A stretch of DNA of 38,640 bases from NCBI RefSeq assembly GCF_001028175.1, contig NZ_AEJF01000227.1:1-38640 (forward strand). Reading direction: 5' to 3'. Below, in pieces: positions 24,852 to 33,230 of the stretch (position 1 is its first letter; every line of letters begins with the position of its first letter). The notes under the pieces were generated by a model that saw nothing but the letters and a program-made list of their open reading frames with translations, made no database searches and was not told the origin of the DNA. A program made the position numbers and the translations under genes. This DNA is from Caballeronia mineralivorans PML1(12). Lineage in GTDB: Bacteria; Pseudomonadota; Gammaproteobacteria; Burkholderiales; Burkholderiaceae.

Positions 24852-24867
24852 TGGCACGCAAATCGCT
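24852..24867 (+). promoter_or_regulatory. Sigma-54 (-24/-12) promoter of the monooxygenase operon
   Basis: TGGCACGCAAATCGCT has a perfect -24 half (TGGCACG) and a -12 half TCGCT with one change from TTGCT. The GG (24853-24854) and GC (24865-24866) are 12 bases apart. Transcription should start near 24878, leaving an untranslated leader of about 207 bases before prmA that contains the short leader peptide at 24939. Confidence 0.78.
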
Positions 24868-24938
24868 CTATGAGAGTAGATCGAGACCCAAGCGTCGATG
24901 ATCCGAAGTGCATGACAAAACGACAGGAGGCATGGATC

Positions 24939-24998
24939 GTGAAGACCGGACCCGCATACCTTTTTGTTCGCGACAGTGACCCCCGCCTGTGTTGTTGA
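24939..24998 (+). CDS. Candidate 19-residue leader peptide ending in Cys-Cys
   Basis: A tiny open frame lies in the leader between the sigma-54 promoter and prmA. A perfect AGGAGG (24925-24930) is 8 bases before a GTG start. The peptide MKTGPAYLFVRDSDPRLCC ends with two adjacent cysteine codons directly before the TGA. This layout is like known cysteine-responsive leader peptides, in which slow translation of Cys codons at the end of a short frame changes expression of the gene behind it. Here the following gene cluster needs iron-sulfur and Cys-rich proteins. A short GGCCG/CGGCC stem (25010-25014 with 25025-25029) lies just after the stop. Expression is not shown. Confidence 0.55.
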   Translation: MKTGPAYLFVRDSDPRLCC

Positions 24999-25084
24999 TT
25001 GTTGACTCTGGCCGCGGCATCAACCGGCCCTGCCCGTAGCGCCGCCATACGACGGTGAATCGTGAAATGGAAAAGGAGAGCTCA

Positions 25085-26755
25085 ATGTCTGATGGATTAA
25101 CCCTCAACAAGATCACGTCCCAGCGTGGGATCAGTATCGGCGAGGCGGCACGCCGCGTCGCCGATCTCGGCTGGACGCCCAGTTACGTTCAGGAGGCCAT
25201 GACCTTCCCGACGGACTACAAGATCAGCAAGGCGCCACGCGACCCGATGAAACAGGTGCTGCGTTCCTATTTTCCGATGCAGGAGGAAAAGGACAACCGC
25301 GTCTACGGTGCGCTCGATGCGGCGTTGCGCGGCGACATGTTCCGCAATGTCCAGCCGCGCTGGGTCGAGTGGATGAAGCTGTTCCTCGCGATCATCCCGT
25401 TCCCGGAGATCTCGGCGGCGCGTTCAATGGCGATGCTCGGTCGCCTTGCCCCCGGAGAAGAACTACGCACGGGTTTCACCATGCAGATGGTCGACGAGTT
25501 CCGGCACTCGACTATCCAGATGAACCTCAAGAAGTGGTACATGGAGAACTATATCGACCCGGCTGGGTTCGATATTACCGAGGCGGCATTCGGCAAGTGC
25601 TACGCGACCACGATCGGTCGCCAGTTTGCCGAAGGGTTCCTCACCGGCGATGCCGTCACCGCAGCGAACGTGTTCCTGCAAGTGGTCGCCGAAACGGCGT
25701 TCACCAACACGCTGTTCGTCGCCATGCCTTCAGAGGCCGCGCGCAACGGCGACTATGCATTGCCGACGGTGTTCCTCTCGGTGCAGTCCGACGAAAGCCG
25801 GCATATCGGCAACGGCCATTCGCTGGTGATGTCGGTCATCAACGACCCGGACAACCATCTGTTGCTCGAGCGCGATCTTCGTTACGCCTTCTGGCAGAAC
25901 CACGCCATCGTGGATGCGGCAATCGGCACGTTCATCGAGTACGGCACCACCGACCGGGACAAGAACAAGGAGTCGTATGCCGAGTTGTGGCACCGGTGGA
26001 TCTATGAGGATTACTACCGTACCTACATGCTGCCGCTGGAGAAATACGGCATCAAGATTCACCACGACGACGTAGGGGCCGCATGGGATCGCCTGGTGAA
26101 GAAGAATTACGTCCACAAGGTCGCGCAGTTCTTCTCCGTGGGCTGGCCGGTCAACTTCTGGCGTATCGAGGCGCAGACGGAAAAGGACTTCGAGTGGTTC
26201 GAGCACAAGTACCCGGGCTGGTACGCCGAATTCGGCGACTACTGGAAGTGGTACGCGAAGAAGAGCGTGCCTGGCGAGACCAACATGCTGTTCGACCAGG
26301 AGAACGGTTATGTGTACCCGCACCGCTGCTGGAGTTGCCTGGTGCCGTGCCTGATCCGGGAAGACTTCGTAGTCGACGAAGTGGACGGCCAGCTGTACAC
26401 CTATTGCTCGGAGTTGTGCCGCTGGACCCACAAGGTAGCGTTCGCCTCGGAATACGAGGGGCGGCCGACACCGGCCATGGGGCGCTTCAGCGGACGCCGC
26501 GAGTGGGAGGAGTGCTACCACGGCTGGGATCTGGCCGATTGCATCAAGGATCTCGGTTTCGTGCGCAGCGACGGCAAGACCCTGGTGCCGCAACCGCATC
26601 TTCGGTTCGACGACAGGAACATGTGGACGCTCGATCATGTTCGCGGTCACATCATCCAGAGCCCGATCGTTCTGCTTCGGGGCATGACACCGGAGCAGCG
26701 CGAGAAGCACATCGCCGAATATCGAGCCGGTTTCAAGATTAATCCGGTTAACTGA
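25085..26755 (+). CDS. prmA: Soluble diiron monooxygenase hydroxylase, alpha subunit
   Basis: A 556-residue catalytic subunit of a soluble diiron monooxygenase of the propane/acetone/phenol type (PrmA/MimA; groups 5-6), which uses O2 to hydroxylate a small substrate. The ATG at 25085 follows AAGGAGAG. The six iron ligands are Glu108 (PFPE), Glu138 and His141 (DEFRH), Glu203 (AETAF), Glu237 and His240 (DESRH). Their spacing equals that of methane monooxygenase MmoX (Glu114, Glu144, His147, Glu209, Glu243, His246). A C-terminal Cys cluster (Cys415, 418, 422, 441, 445; HRCWSCLVPC and YCSELCRW) resembles a YHS-type zinc element seen in this subfamily. The substrate cannot be read from the sequence. 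Confidence 0.95.
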   Translation: MSDGLTLNKITSQRGISIGEAARRVADLGWTPSYVQEAMTFPTDYKISKAPRDPMKQVLRSYFPMQEEKDNRVYGALDAALRGDMFRNVQPRWVEWMKLFLAIIPFPEISAARSMAMLGRLAPGEELRTGFTMQMVDEFRHSTIQMNLKKWYMENYIDPAGFDITEAAFGKCYATTIGRQFAEGFLTGDAVTAANVFLQVVAETAFTNTLFVAMPSEAARNGDYALPTVFLSVQSDESRHIGNGHSLVMSVINDPDNHLLLERDLRYAFWQNHAIVDAAIGTFIEYGTTDRDKNKESYAELWHRWIYEDYYRTYMLPLEKYGIKIHHDDVGAAWDRLVKKNYVHKVAQFFSVGWPVNFWRIEAQTEKDFEWFEHKYPGWYAEFGDYWKWYAKKSVPGETNMLFDQENGYVYPHRCWSCLVPCLIREDFVVDEVDGQLYTYCSELCRWTHKVAFASEYEGRPTPAMGRFSGRREWEECYHGWDLADCIKDLGFVRSDGKTLVPQPHLRFDDRNMWTLDHVRGHIIQSPIVLLRGMTPEQREKHIAEYRAGFKINPVN

Positions 26756-26822
26756 CGAAGCGATGCCGTCCGGGAGTGAATGAGTGGGTGATTACCGCTC
26801 CCGGACGAATGAGGAGGGCACG

Positions 26823-27914
26823 ATGAGCGACACGCAATGGAAGAGGGATGCCATGCCGGAAACAATCGACTACCAGACAGTTCATACCGTGCGATTCGAG
26901 CCTGTCGGCGTCGAGATGGAGGTCGCGGAGGGCGAGACCGTGCTGGATGCCGCCTTCCGCCAGGGCATCTCGGTGATGCACGGATGCAAGGAAGGGCAGT
27001 GCAGCAGTTGCAAGTCCTTGTTGATCGACGGCGATGTCGAGATGAAGAAGTACTCAACCTTCGCGCTGCCTGACTATGAGCGTGATACGAATCACATCTT
27101 GCTGTGCAGGACGCTCGCCTTCAGTGACCTGACGGTCGAACTGCTGAACTACGACGAAGACCTGATGCGCCGCTCTATTGCGGTGAAGGAATTCGGGGCG
27201 ACGCTGACGAAGATAACCGCTCTCACGCACGACATCAGGCTGCTCGAAGTGGAACTGGATCAGCCGCTGCGGTTTTGGGCCGGCCAGTATGTCGACCTGA
27301 CCATTCCGGGGCTGGACATTACCCGATCGTTCTCCATGGCGAGCGTACCAAGCGAGCCACGGGGCCAGACGAGTCTTGCGTTCATCATCAAGAAATACCC
27401 CAATGGCGCCTTCTCTTCTCAGCTCGACGACGGCCTCAAGCCGGGCGACCGGCTGGTGGCAAAGGGACCGTATGGCACGTGCTTCCGGCGCGAAGAACAG
27501 CCGGGGCCGATGGTGCTGGTGGGCGGCGGTTCGGGAATGTCTCCCCTGTGGTCGATCCTCAACGATCTCGTCCAGAGCGGCGAGCAAAGGCCGGTGCGTT
27601 TCTTCTACGGCGCGCGTACCCGTCGCGACTTGTTCTATCTCGACGATTTCGCCGAACTCGCGGCGAAGCTGCCTGACTTCCGCTTTATACCCGCGCTTTC
27701 GCACGCTGAAGCAGGCGATGACTGGACCGGCGAGACCGGCTTCATTCACGAGGTGCTCGGACGGACCTTGCGCGAGGAAGCGCTCGCTGGCGAGATCGAC
27801 GCTTATACGTGCGGTCCGACACCGATGATCGATGCGGTGATGCCCGTATTGCAAATGGCCGGCGTTGCACCCGAGCGGCTTTATTTCGACAAATTTACTC
27901 AGGCCGTCCGCTGA
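26823..27914 (+). CDS. prmB: Monooxygenase reductase component
   Basis: A 363-residue NADH-dependent electron-transfer flavoprotein that feeds the hydroxylase. Residues about 20-105 are a plant-type [2Fe-2S] ferredoxin domain with ligands Cys55, Cys60, Cys63 and Cys95 (CKEGQCSSC, then LLCRT). The FAD-binding domain follows with RSFSMAS at 167-173, then the NAD-binding domain with GGGSGMSP at 233-240 and the terminal YTCGPTPMIDAV block. The chosen ATG at 26823 follows GAGGAGGGC. The order alpha, reductase, beta, coupling matches the prmABCD/mimABCD arrangement and differs from methane monooxygenase operons. It starts 67 bases after prmA. Confidence 0.95.
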   Translation: MSDTQWKRDAMPETIDYQTVHTVRFEPVGVEMEVAEGETVLDAAFRQGISVMHGCKEGQCSSCKSLLIDGDVEMKKYSTFALPDYERDTNHILLCRTLAFSDLTVELLNYDEDLMRRSIAVKEFGATLTKITALTHDIRLLEVELDQPLRFWAGQYVDLTIPGLDITRSFSMASVPSEPRGQTSLAFIIKKYPNGAFSSQLDDGLKPGDRLVAKGPYGTCFRREEQPGPMVLVGGGSGMSPLWSILNDLVQSGEQRPVRFFYGARTRRDLFYLDDFAELAAKLPDFRFIPALSHAEAGDDWTGETGFIHEVLGRTLREEALAGEIDAYTCGPTPMIDAVMPVLQMAGVAPERLYFDKFTQAVR

Positions 27915-27980
27915 CCGGCCCCTTTGCAGGGCTCCCGATTGCGGGATGTTCCGATAACTGAAAGACGAAGGAGGATCAAC

Positions 27981-29066
27981 ATGAGCACCTCGATAGAGCA
28001 ACCGGTACCGCTTGCGTCAGGCGCGGCGGGTGCGGCCCAGTTTGCCGGTTGGGACAGCCGCAAGTACAACTACTACGAGCCGAAGGGGCGCAAGGCGACG
28101 CACTACGAGGACATGACCGTCGACGTTCAGCCGGACCCGAAGCGGTATTTGCTGCAGGACTGGATCATTTCGTTCGCCGATGGCACGCCGACCTATTCCG
28201 AAACCTGGACGGCGGCCAAATGTACAGACTGGCACAAATTCCGTGCGGTCGACGAGGAATGGGAGCGCACCCACTACCAGCGCCAGTCGACGATCATCGG
28301 CATGATCAGCGGCGCTATCGGCAATGCCCGGCGCTCGGGGGCGGTCAAGCGTTTCGACAAGGCGTGGCTCAAGGTGTTGGAGCAGCATCTCGGGGCATAC
28401 AAGCATGCCGAGTTTGGCCTGGGTACTGCGACCATGCACGCGCAGCGCTATGGCGTGACGCAGATGATCAATAGTGCCATCCTCACGAATGCGTCGTACA
28501 AGCTGCGTTTTGCCCAGGACCTCACGCTGTATCTGGGAGAGATTGCACTGGACGCGCCGAATCTCGACCTCGATGCCGGTAAGTCTCACTGGCTGGACGA
28601 TCCGATCTGGCAGGAAACGCGCCGGGCAGTGGAGGCCATCGGCGGTGCAACCGACTTCCTTGAAAAGTACTTCGCGGTAAACGTGGTCTTCGAACCGCTG
28701 GTGGCCGACCTGTTCCGCAGCGGCTTCATCATGCAGATGGCCGCATCGCAAAACGACTTCCTGACGCCCACGGTAGTTTCCGCGGCCGAGGGCGACTATG
28801 AGCGCAACCTGGCCAACGCGGTCGAGCTGTTCCACATGCTTGCCAACGACCCGAAGCACGGCGACGCCAACCGCAAGTTGTTCGGCGAGTGGCTGGAAAA
28901 GCACGGCGCCCTGGCGTCTGCCGCTGCGAAGCACTTGCAACCGATATGGTCGATTCCGCATGCCAAGGTGGTGCAGTTCAGCGACAGCATGAACAGTTCA
29001 ATCGAGCGCGCCGAGATGATCGCCCGAGAGATCGGCATTCATTTTCCTCTGGCGATCCAGGCCTGA
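27981..29066 (+). CDS. prmC: Soluble diiron monooxygenase hydroxylase, beta subunit
   Basis: A 361-residue ferritin-like structural subunit that pairs with the alpha subunit in the hydroxylase. The family pattern is clear: the aromatic N-terminal arm (GWDSRKYNYYEPKGRKATHYEDM), the WERTHYQRQS block, and the helical core with YLGEIALDAPNLD and FIMQMAASQNDFLTP. The metal-binding ExxH pairs of the alpha subunit are absent, as expected for beta. The ATG at 27981 follows AAGGAGGATC, a strong ribosome-binding site, and fits the beta-subunit N terminus. It lies 66 bases after the reductase gene. Confidence 0.94.
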   Translation: MSTSIEQPVPLASGAAGAAQFAGWDSRKYNYYEPKGRKATHYEDMTVDVQPDPKRYLLQDWIISFADGTPTYSETWTAAKCTDWHKFRAVDEEWERTHYQRQSTIIGMISGAIGNARRSGAVKRFDKAWLKVLEQHLGAYKHAEFGLGTATMHAQRYGVTQMINSAILTNASYKLRFAQDLTLYLGEIALDAPNLDLDAGKSHWLDDPIWQETRRAVEAIGGATDFLEKYFAVNVVFEPLVADLFRSGFIMQMAASQNDFLTPTVVSAAEGDYERNLANAVELFHMLANDPKHGDANRKLFGEWLEKHGALASAAAKHLQPIWSIPHAKVVQFSDSMNSSIERAEMIAREIGIHFPLAIQA

Positions 29067-29110
29067 GCCATTCTTTAGTAATACGATCTAACCGGGAAGA
29101 GGAGTACGCA

Positions 29111-29464
29111 ATGTCAGTGCATACCGACAACATCTTCAAGTCGATGAAGGACGTTCGTTTCGAGCAGACTATTTCTCATCAGTGCGGCGTCACCATGAAC
29201 GATAGTGTCGAGGCACGCGCGATTGCAGAGTTAATGGCGCACAAGCCCGGCATCACGGTGACCTACCTGCCCGCCATGATTCGTATCGACGGGCAAGGGA
29301 AGATCGAGTTCAAGATGAGCGAGATCAGCGAATCGCTTGGCCGCGAGATGACCCCGCATCTGTTCGAGATTTCCACCTCGACCCATTACGGGCGGATGGT
29401 GATGATAGACGACGACACCGTCGTGCTGTTCGGCAATATGGACGACGCCATGGCTTACGAGTGA
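29111..29464 (+). CDS. prmD: Monooxygenase coupling (regulatory) protein
   Basis: A 117-residue MmoB/DmpM-type coupling protein, without cofactor, that binds the hydroxylase and aligns catalysis with electron transfer. Features are CGVTMNDSVEARAIAELM, GITVTYLPAMIRIDGQGKIEFKM and the late hydroxylase-facing region. The ATG at 29111 follows AGAGGAGTACGCA and is the natural start. A much longer open frame upstream in the same phase is only a shadow of prmC. It is the fourth and last subunit gene, and the spacing of 44 bases from prmC supports one transcript. Confidence 0.93.
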   Translation: MSVHTDNIFKSMKDVRFEQTISHQCGVTMNDSVEARAIAELMAHKPGITVTYLPAMIRIDGQGKIEFKMSEISESLGREMTPHLFEISTSTHYGRMVMIDDDTVVLFGNMDDAMAYE

Positions 29465-29547
29465 CAACGTAACCCGCTATTGAACCTCGCGACCGGCTTT
29501 GCATGCCGTGAGGCAGGTCGCTCTCGCACAACCATGGAGACAATGTC

Positions 29548-30567
29548 ATGTATCGAACCAAGGACGGTGAAGAGATCTTCATCATCGACGGGCACGTCCA
29601 CCTTTGGGACGGCAGCAAGGCCAACTTGAAGAACGTTCATGGCCAGCAGTTCATCGATTGCTTCTATGCCTATCATTCGAACCTGAGCCCCAAGGAGTAT
29701 TTGTGGCCGAAGGAGAAGTTCGACAAGTACGGCGAAGAAGTCATGTACAACGACCTGTTCGTCACAGGCTACGACGACATGGCGATCTGTCAGCCGACGT
29801 ATCTGACGGACTTCTACAAGAACGGCTTCAACACGACCGAGGCCAACTACGTGTTGAAGGAGAAATACCCGAATCGGTTCATTGTCAACGGCGCGTTCGA
29901 CCCTCGCGACGGCGAAGCCGGACTCGATTACCTGGACGAGTTGTCCGAGCGCTACAAGGTCAAGGGCGTCAAGCTCTATACCGCCGAATGGCGCGGCGAC
30001 AGCAAGGGTTACAAGCTGTCGGATCCTGGCGTGCAGAGGTACCTCGAACGCTGCGAAAAGCTGGGTATCAAGAACATCCACGTCCACAAAGGTCCGACCA
30101 TCCTGCCGCTGAACCGCGACGCCTTCGATGTTGCCGACGTCGACGACGCGGCGACCAGCTTCCAGAACCTGAACTTTATTGTCGAGCACTGCGGCTTGCC
30201 GCGCCTGGACGATTTCTGCTGGATCGCGACCCAGGAAACCAACGTGTATGGCGGCCTGGCGGTGGTGCTGCCGTTCATTCACACCCGTCCCGAGTATTTC
30301 GCCCATGTAATTTCAGAATTGCTCTTCTGGATCGGCGAAGACAAGATCCTGTACGGCAGCGACTACGGTATCTGGTCACCCAAGTGGTTGATCGAGAAGT
30401 TCATGGCATTCGAACTGCCTGAATCCGTCAGCAAGGAGACGGGCGTTCAACTGTCGTTGACAGCGAAGAAAAAGATCCTTGGGCTCAACGCGGCGCGCTT
30501 GTATGGCGTCGACATAGAAGCGCAGAAGAAGCTGCTCGCCGACACCCGGCAGCCGGCTACGGCATGA
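29548..30567 (+). CDS. Amidohydrolase-family (PF04909-type) accessory protein
   Basis: A 339-residue TIM-barrel metal-dependent hydrolase or decarboxylase-like protein. Visible metal and active-site candidates are His16 and His18 (IDGHVHLW), His178/His180 (NIHVHKG), His214 (IVEHCG) and Asp272 (LYGSDYG). Length and motif order match the amidohydrolase-2 family. A homologue sits at this position in propane and acetone monooxygenase clusters of actinobacteria, where its role is not settled. Here it follows the coupling protein by 83 bases and overlaps the DUF59-like gene by four bases. It is likelier to support the enzyme than to act in a separate pathway, but a catabolic role on a downstream intermediate is possible. 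Confidence 0.9.
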   Translation: MYRTKDGEEIFIIDGHVHLWDGSKANLKNVHGQQFIDCFYAYHSNLSPKEYLWPKEKFDKYGEEVMYNDLFVTGYDDMAICQPTYLTDFYKNGFNTTEANYVLKEKYPNRFIVNGAFDPRDGEAGLDYLDELSERYKVKGVKLYTAEWRGDSKGYKLSDPGVQRYLERCEKLGIKNIHVHKGPTILPLNRDAFDVADVDDAATSFQNLNFIVEHCGLPRLDDFCWIATQETNVYGGLAVVLPFIHTRPEYFAHVISELLFWIGEDKILYGSDYGIWSPKWLIEKFMAFELPESVSKETGVQLSLTAKKKILGLNAARLYGVDIEAQKKLLADTRQPATA

Positions 30568-31346
30568 CCATCATGCTCGCCGAAGCTGCCGTTGAGCGTA
30601 CTGCGGAGGTGTGGGCGCGGCTCCAGTCCGTCATCGATCCCGAACTCGACGAATCGGTGACGGAACTGGGTTTCGTCACCGGCGTCGACGTCGATACGGG
30701 CGGTCACGTTCGCATCGATTTCCGCTTGCCGACCTACTGGTGCGCTGCCAATTTCGCGTTCCTGATGGCCGACGACATGCGTATTGCCGTCGCGGCCTTG
30801 CCGTGGGTCACGAAGGTCACGGTGGGCCTCGGTGAGCACATGTATGCCGACGAGATCAATCGCGGCGTCGCGGCCGGCCTGTCGTTCCAGGCGACTTTCG
30901 GCGATGAAGCCAGCGGAGAACTGGAGGAGGTTCGCCGAACGTTCATGGTCAAGGCTTTCCAGCGAAGGCAGGAAGCGCTGCTAACGTATCTGCTCGATCA
31001 TGGGCATGAGCCAACGGTGCTGCTGCAGTTGAGCGTGGTGGAACTTGCCGCGCTGCCGTGCGATTCAGCGGGTCATCGTCTCGTCGAACGCTATCTGGAG
31101 CGGCGCACGGTCGTCCGATCGAGCGCAGATGAGATGGCCTTTGTCGACCACGAAGGCGCATTGCTCGATGCCGGCGAAATCCACGCCTACCTGCGCGCCT
31201 TGCGACGGATTGGCGTCAACGCCGAATTCAACAGCGCGATGTGCCGCGGCTTACTGGCCACCCGATACGGCGCAGCATGCACGCCTCAAGTGGAGGTCAA
31301 ACCGGTGCATTTCGTTCGTTCTATCAGCGCGGTCAGATCAATTTAA
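30564..31346 (+). CDS. DUF59/MIP18-like protein with long C-terminal extension
   Basis: A 260-residue protein whose first 100 or so residues match the DUF59/MIP18 fold found in SufT/PaaD-type iron-sulfur assembly proteins: IDPELDESVTELGFV at 24-38, then FRLPTYWCAANF at 53-64 with Cys60 and the conserved Pro and Thr. The remaining 150 residues are helical and not recognised (FMVKAFQRRQEALLTYLLDHG, LVERYLERRTVVRS). It is much longer than simple DUF59 proteins. The ATG overlaps the amidohydrolase stop. In this operon it is a candidate for maturing the hydroxylase diiron centre or the reductase [2Fe-2S] cluster. The ATG at 30573 is an alternative start. Confidence 0.88.
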   Translation: MTIMLAEAAVERTAEVWARLQSVIDPELDESVTELGFVTGVDVDTGGHVRIDFRLPTYWCAANFAFLMADDMRIAVAALPWVTKVTVGLGEHMYADEINRGVAAGLSFQATFGDEASGELEEVRRTFMVKAFQRRQEALLTYLLDHGHEPTVLLQLSVVELAALPCDSAGHRLVERYLERRTVVRSSADEMAFVDHEGALLDAGEIHAYLRALRRIGVNAEFNSAMCRGLLATRYGAACTPQVEVKPVHFVRSISAVRSI

Positions 31347-31390
31347 AATGGTTTGCAATCCAAATCAATCATAAACGGAGACAGGCAATC

Positions 31391-33028
31391 ATGCCGAATA
31401 TCATGTTGCATGACGATGAGGCCCGCATGGCTCTCGGCCGCGGAGTCGCCAAGCTCGCCAAGGCGGTACGTGGCACGCTTGGGCCCCGCGGGATGAACGC
31501 GATCATCGACCGTCCGATCGGCACGCCGATCATCTCCCGCGACGGTGTGAGTATCGCCAATGAGATCGAGCTGGAAGACGTGTTCGAGAACATCGGCGCG
31601 CAGGTCGTGCGGGAAGTATCGAAGCAGACCAACGAAGTGGCCGGTGACGGGACCACTACGGCGACAGTTCTGGCCGACGCGCTGGTGCAGGATGGCCTTG
31701 CCTGTCTCGCGGAAGGGGCCAACCCCGTCGAACTGGTCCAGGGACTCGAGGCCGCTGTAACCGAGGTCATTGCGGCGCTCAAGCGCACAGCGACCCCGCT
31801 GCGCGGAAGCGAAGAGGTCCGTGCGGTAGCCATAGTGGCTGCGAACGACGAGGTCACGGGCGCGATGGTGGCCGAAGCGCTGGAGCGGGTAGGTCCCGAC
31901 GGCATCGTCGACGTCGAATATGGAACCACGGTTGAAACCCGGCTGGAAGTGGTCGACGGCATGGCCTTCGATCGTGGCTACCTGTCTCACCACATGGTCA
32001 CGGACCTTGAAAGAATGCAGGTGGTGCTCGATAACCCGCTCATTCTGATGACCGATCAGCGGCTGCAGTCGCTGGAAGAAGTGGCGGCAATCCAGGCGCT
32101 CGTGGCAAAAAGCAAGCGCCCGCTGCTGATCATTGCCGAAGAGGTTGCCCCTGCGTGTGTGGTGAGCTTGCTCGCCTGGCGAGACAATGGCGGGGTGCCC
32201 GTGGCGGCCATCCATCCGCCCGAATACGGGCATTGGCGCAAGGCGATGCTAGAGGATATCGCCATCGTCACGGGAGGCCGGGTGATCGCCCGCGATCTGG
32301 GCGGAAAACTCGAGACCACGGAACTGCGAGATCTCGGCAGTGCCCGGCAAGTGCGCATTTCCGCAAACCAGACCATCATTACGGCCGGTGGCGGCGATCC
32401 GGTCGGCATCGTCGCACGTCGCCAGCAGGTTGCGCGCCAATACGAGATGGCGCCGGAGAATGTTGAACGGGACAAGTTCCAGGTGCGCCTCGCCAAGCTA
32501 TCCGGCGGCACCGCGATGATCCTGGCCGGCGGAGCCACGCCGGTCGAACAGAAGCGGCGGCTTCATCTGATCGAGGATGCGATCAATGCCGCGCGCGCGG
32601 CGATTGCCGAGGGCGTCGTGCCCGGAGGGGGGATGGCGTTGCTGCGGGTGTCCTCCGAGCTTGAAGGGATCGTTTCACGAACTCAGGGCAGCGTCCAACA
32701 GGGCGCGAGACTGCTGCAGCGGGCGCTGATGAAACCGCTGTATCACATCGCGACGAACTGCGGCCTGAACGGTGACGCCATCGTGGCCGAGGCGGTGCGA
32801 TCGAAGCCGGGCATGGGACTCGATGCGCGCACCGGTGCCTTCGTGAACCTGGTAGAGGCGGGCATTATCGATCCGGTGAAGGTCAGTTACAGCGCGGTGC
32901 GCAATGCGGCTTCGGTAGCCGGGTTGATTCTGACCACCCAGACGCTGATCGCCAAGAAGCCGGAGTCCATCGATCCTACTGCCGGGCCAGCCCTTGGTGG
33001 CGGCGCTGAAGTGTTCGGCCGGAAGTAG
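31391..33028 (+). CDS. groEL: GroEL-like chaperonin dedicated to the monooxygenase
   Basis: A 545-residue group I chaperonin, equivalent to MimG of mycobacterial clusters, which is needed for productive folding of the alpha subunit MimA. The ATPase motifs are intact: LGPRGMNA (30-37), DGVSIA (51-56), GDGTTTATVLADAL (from 85) and the EDAINAARAAIAEGVVPGGG block with the catalytic-type Asp. It departs from housekeeping GroEL in the apical domain and lacks the Gly-Gly-Met tail, ending GGGAEVFGRK. No groES is present nearby. The ATG at 31391 follows GGAGACAGG; the upstream open frame is not family sequence. It is the last gene of the monooxygenase operon. Confidence 0.94.
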   Translation: MPNIMLHDDEARMALGRGVAKLAKAVRGTLGPRGMNAIIDRPIGTPIISRDGVSIANEIELEDVFENIGAQVVREVSKQTNEVAGDGTTTATVLADALVQDGLACLAEGANPVELVQGLEAAVTEVIAALKRTATPLRGSEEVRAVAIVAANDEVTGAMVAEALERVGPDGIVDVEYGTTVETRLEVVDGMAFDRGYLSHHMVTDLERMQVVLDNPLILMTDQRLQSLEEVAAIQALVAKSKRPLLIIAEEVAPACVVSLLAWRDNGGVPVAAIHPPEYGHWRKAMLEDIAIVTGGRVIARDLGGKLETTELRDLGSARQVRISANQTIITAGGGDPVGIVARRQQVARQYEMAPENVERDKFQVRLAKLSGGTAMILAGGATPVEQKRRLHLIEDAINAARAAIAEGVVPGGGMALLRVSSELEGIVSRTQGSVQQGARLLQRALMKPLYHIATNCGLNGDAIVAEAVRSKPGMGLDARTGAFVNLVEAGIIDPVKVSYSAVRNAASVAGLILTTQTLIAKKPESIDPTAGPALGGGAEVFGRK

Positions 33029-33212
33029 CCGTGCCGTCGCCGGCCTCTGTGTGGAGACCGGTGAAATAGCTATAAATACTTCGGTATCCGAATTTTAGGT
33101 CGCTCTTCGTTATCTGAATTCGGACAACCCGAGTTTCCGGCCTGTCCGGCTCATCTGGTACAAGGCAGCCAGTCCGTTTCACGTGAACGCGTGATCCGAC
33201 TGAGCACGCTTT

Positions 33213-33230
33213 GTAATAGCCGGCTATTAC
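33213..33230. promoter_or_regulatory. 18-base perfect palindrome between groEL and the activator gene
   Basis: GTAATAGCCGGCTATTAC is a perfect palindrome in the 478-base gap 33029-33506. There is no loop and no T-run, so it fits a dimeric operator better than a terminator. A 10-base palindrome TTCACGTGAA lies at 33178-33187. Both lie upstream of the regulator gene starting at 33507 and could serve its control. The rest of the gap holds no gene that I can support. Confidence 0.4.
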
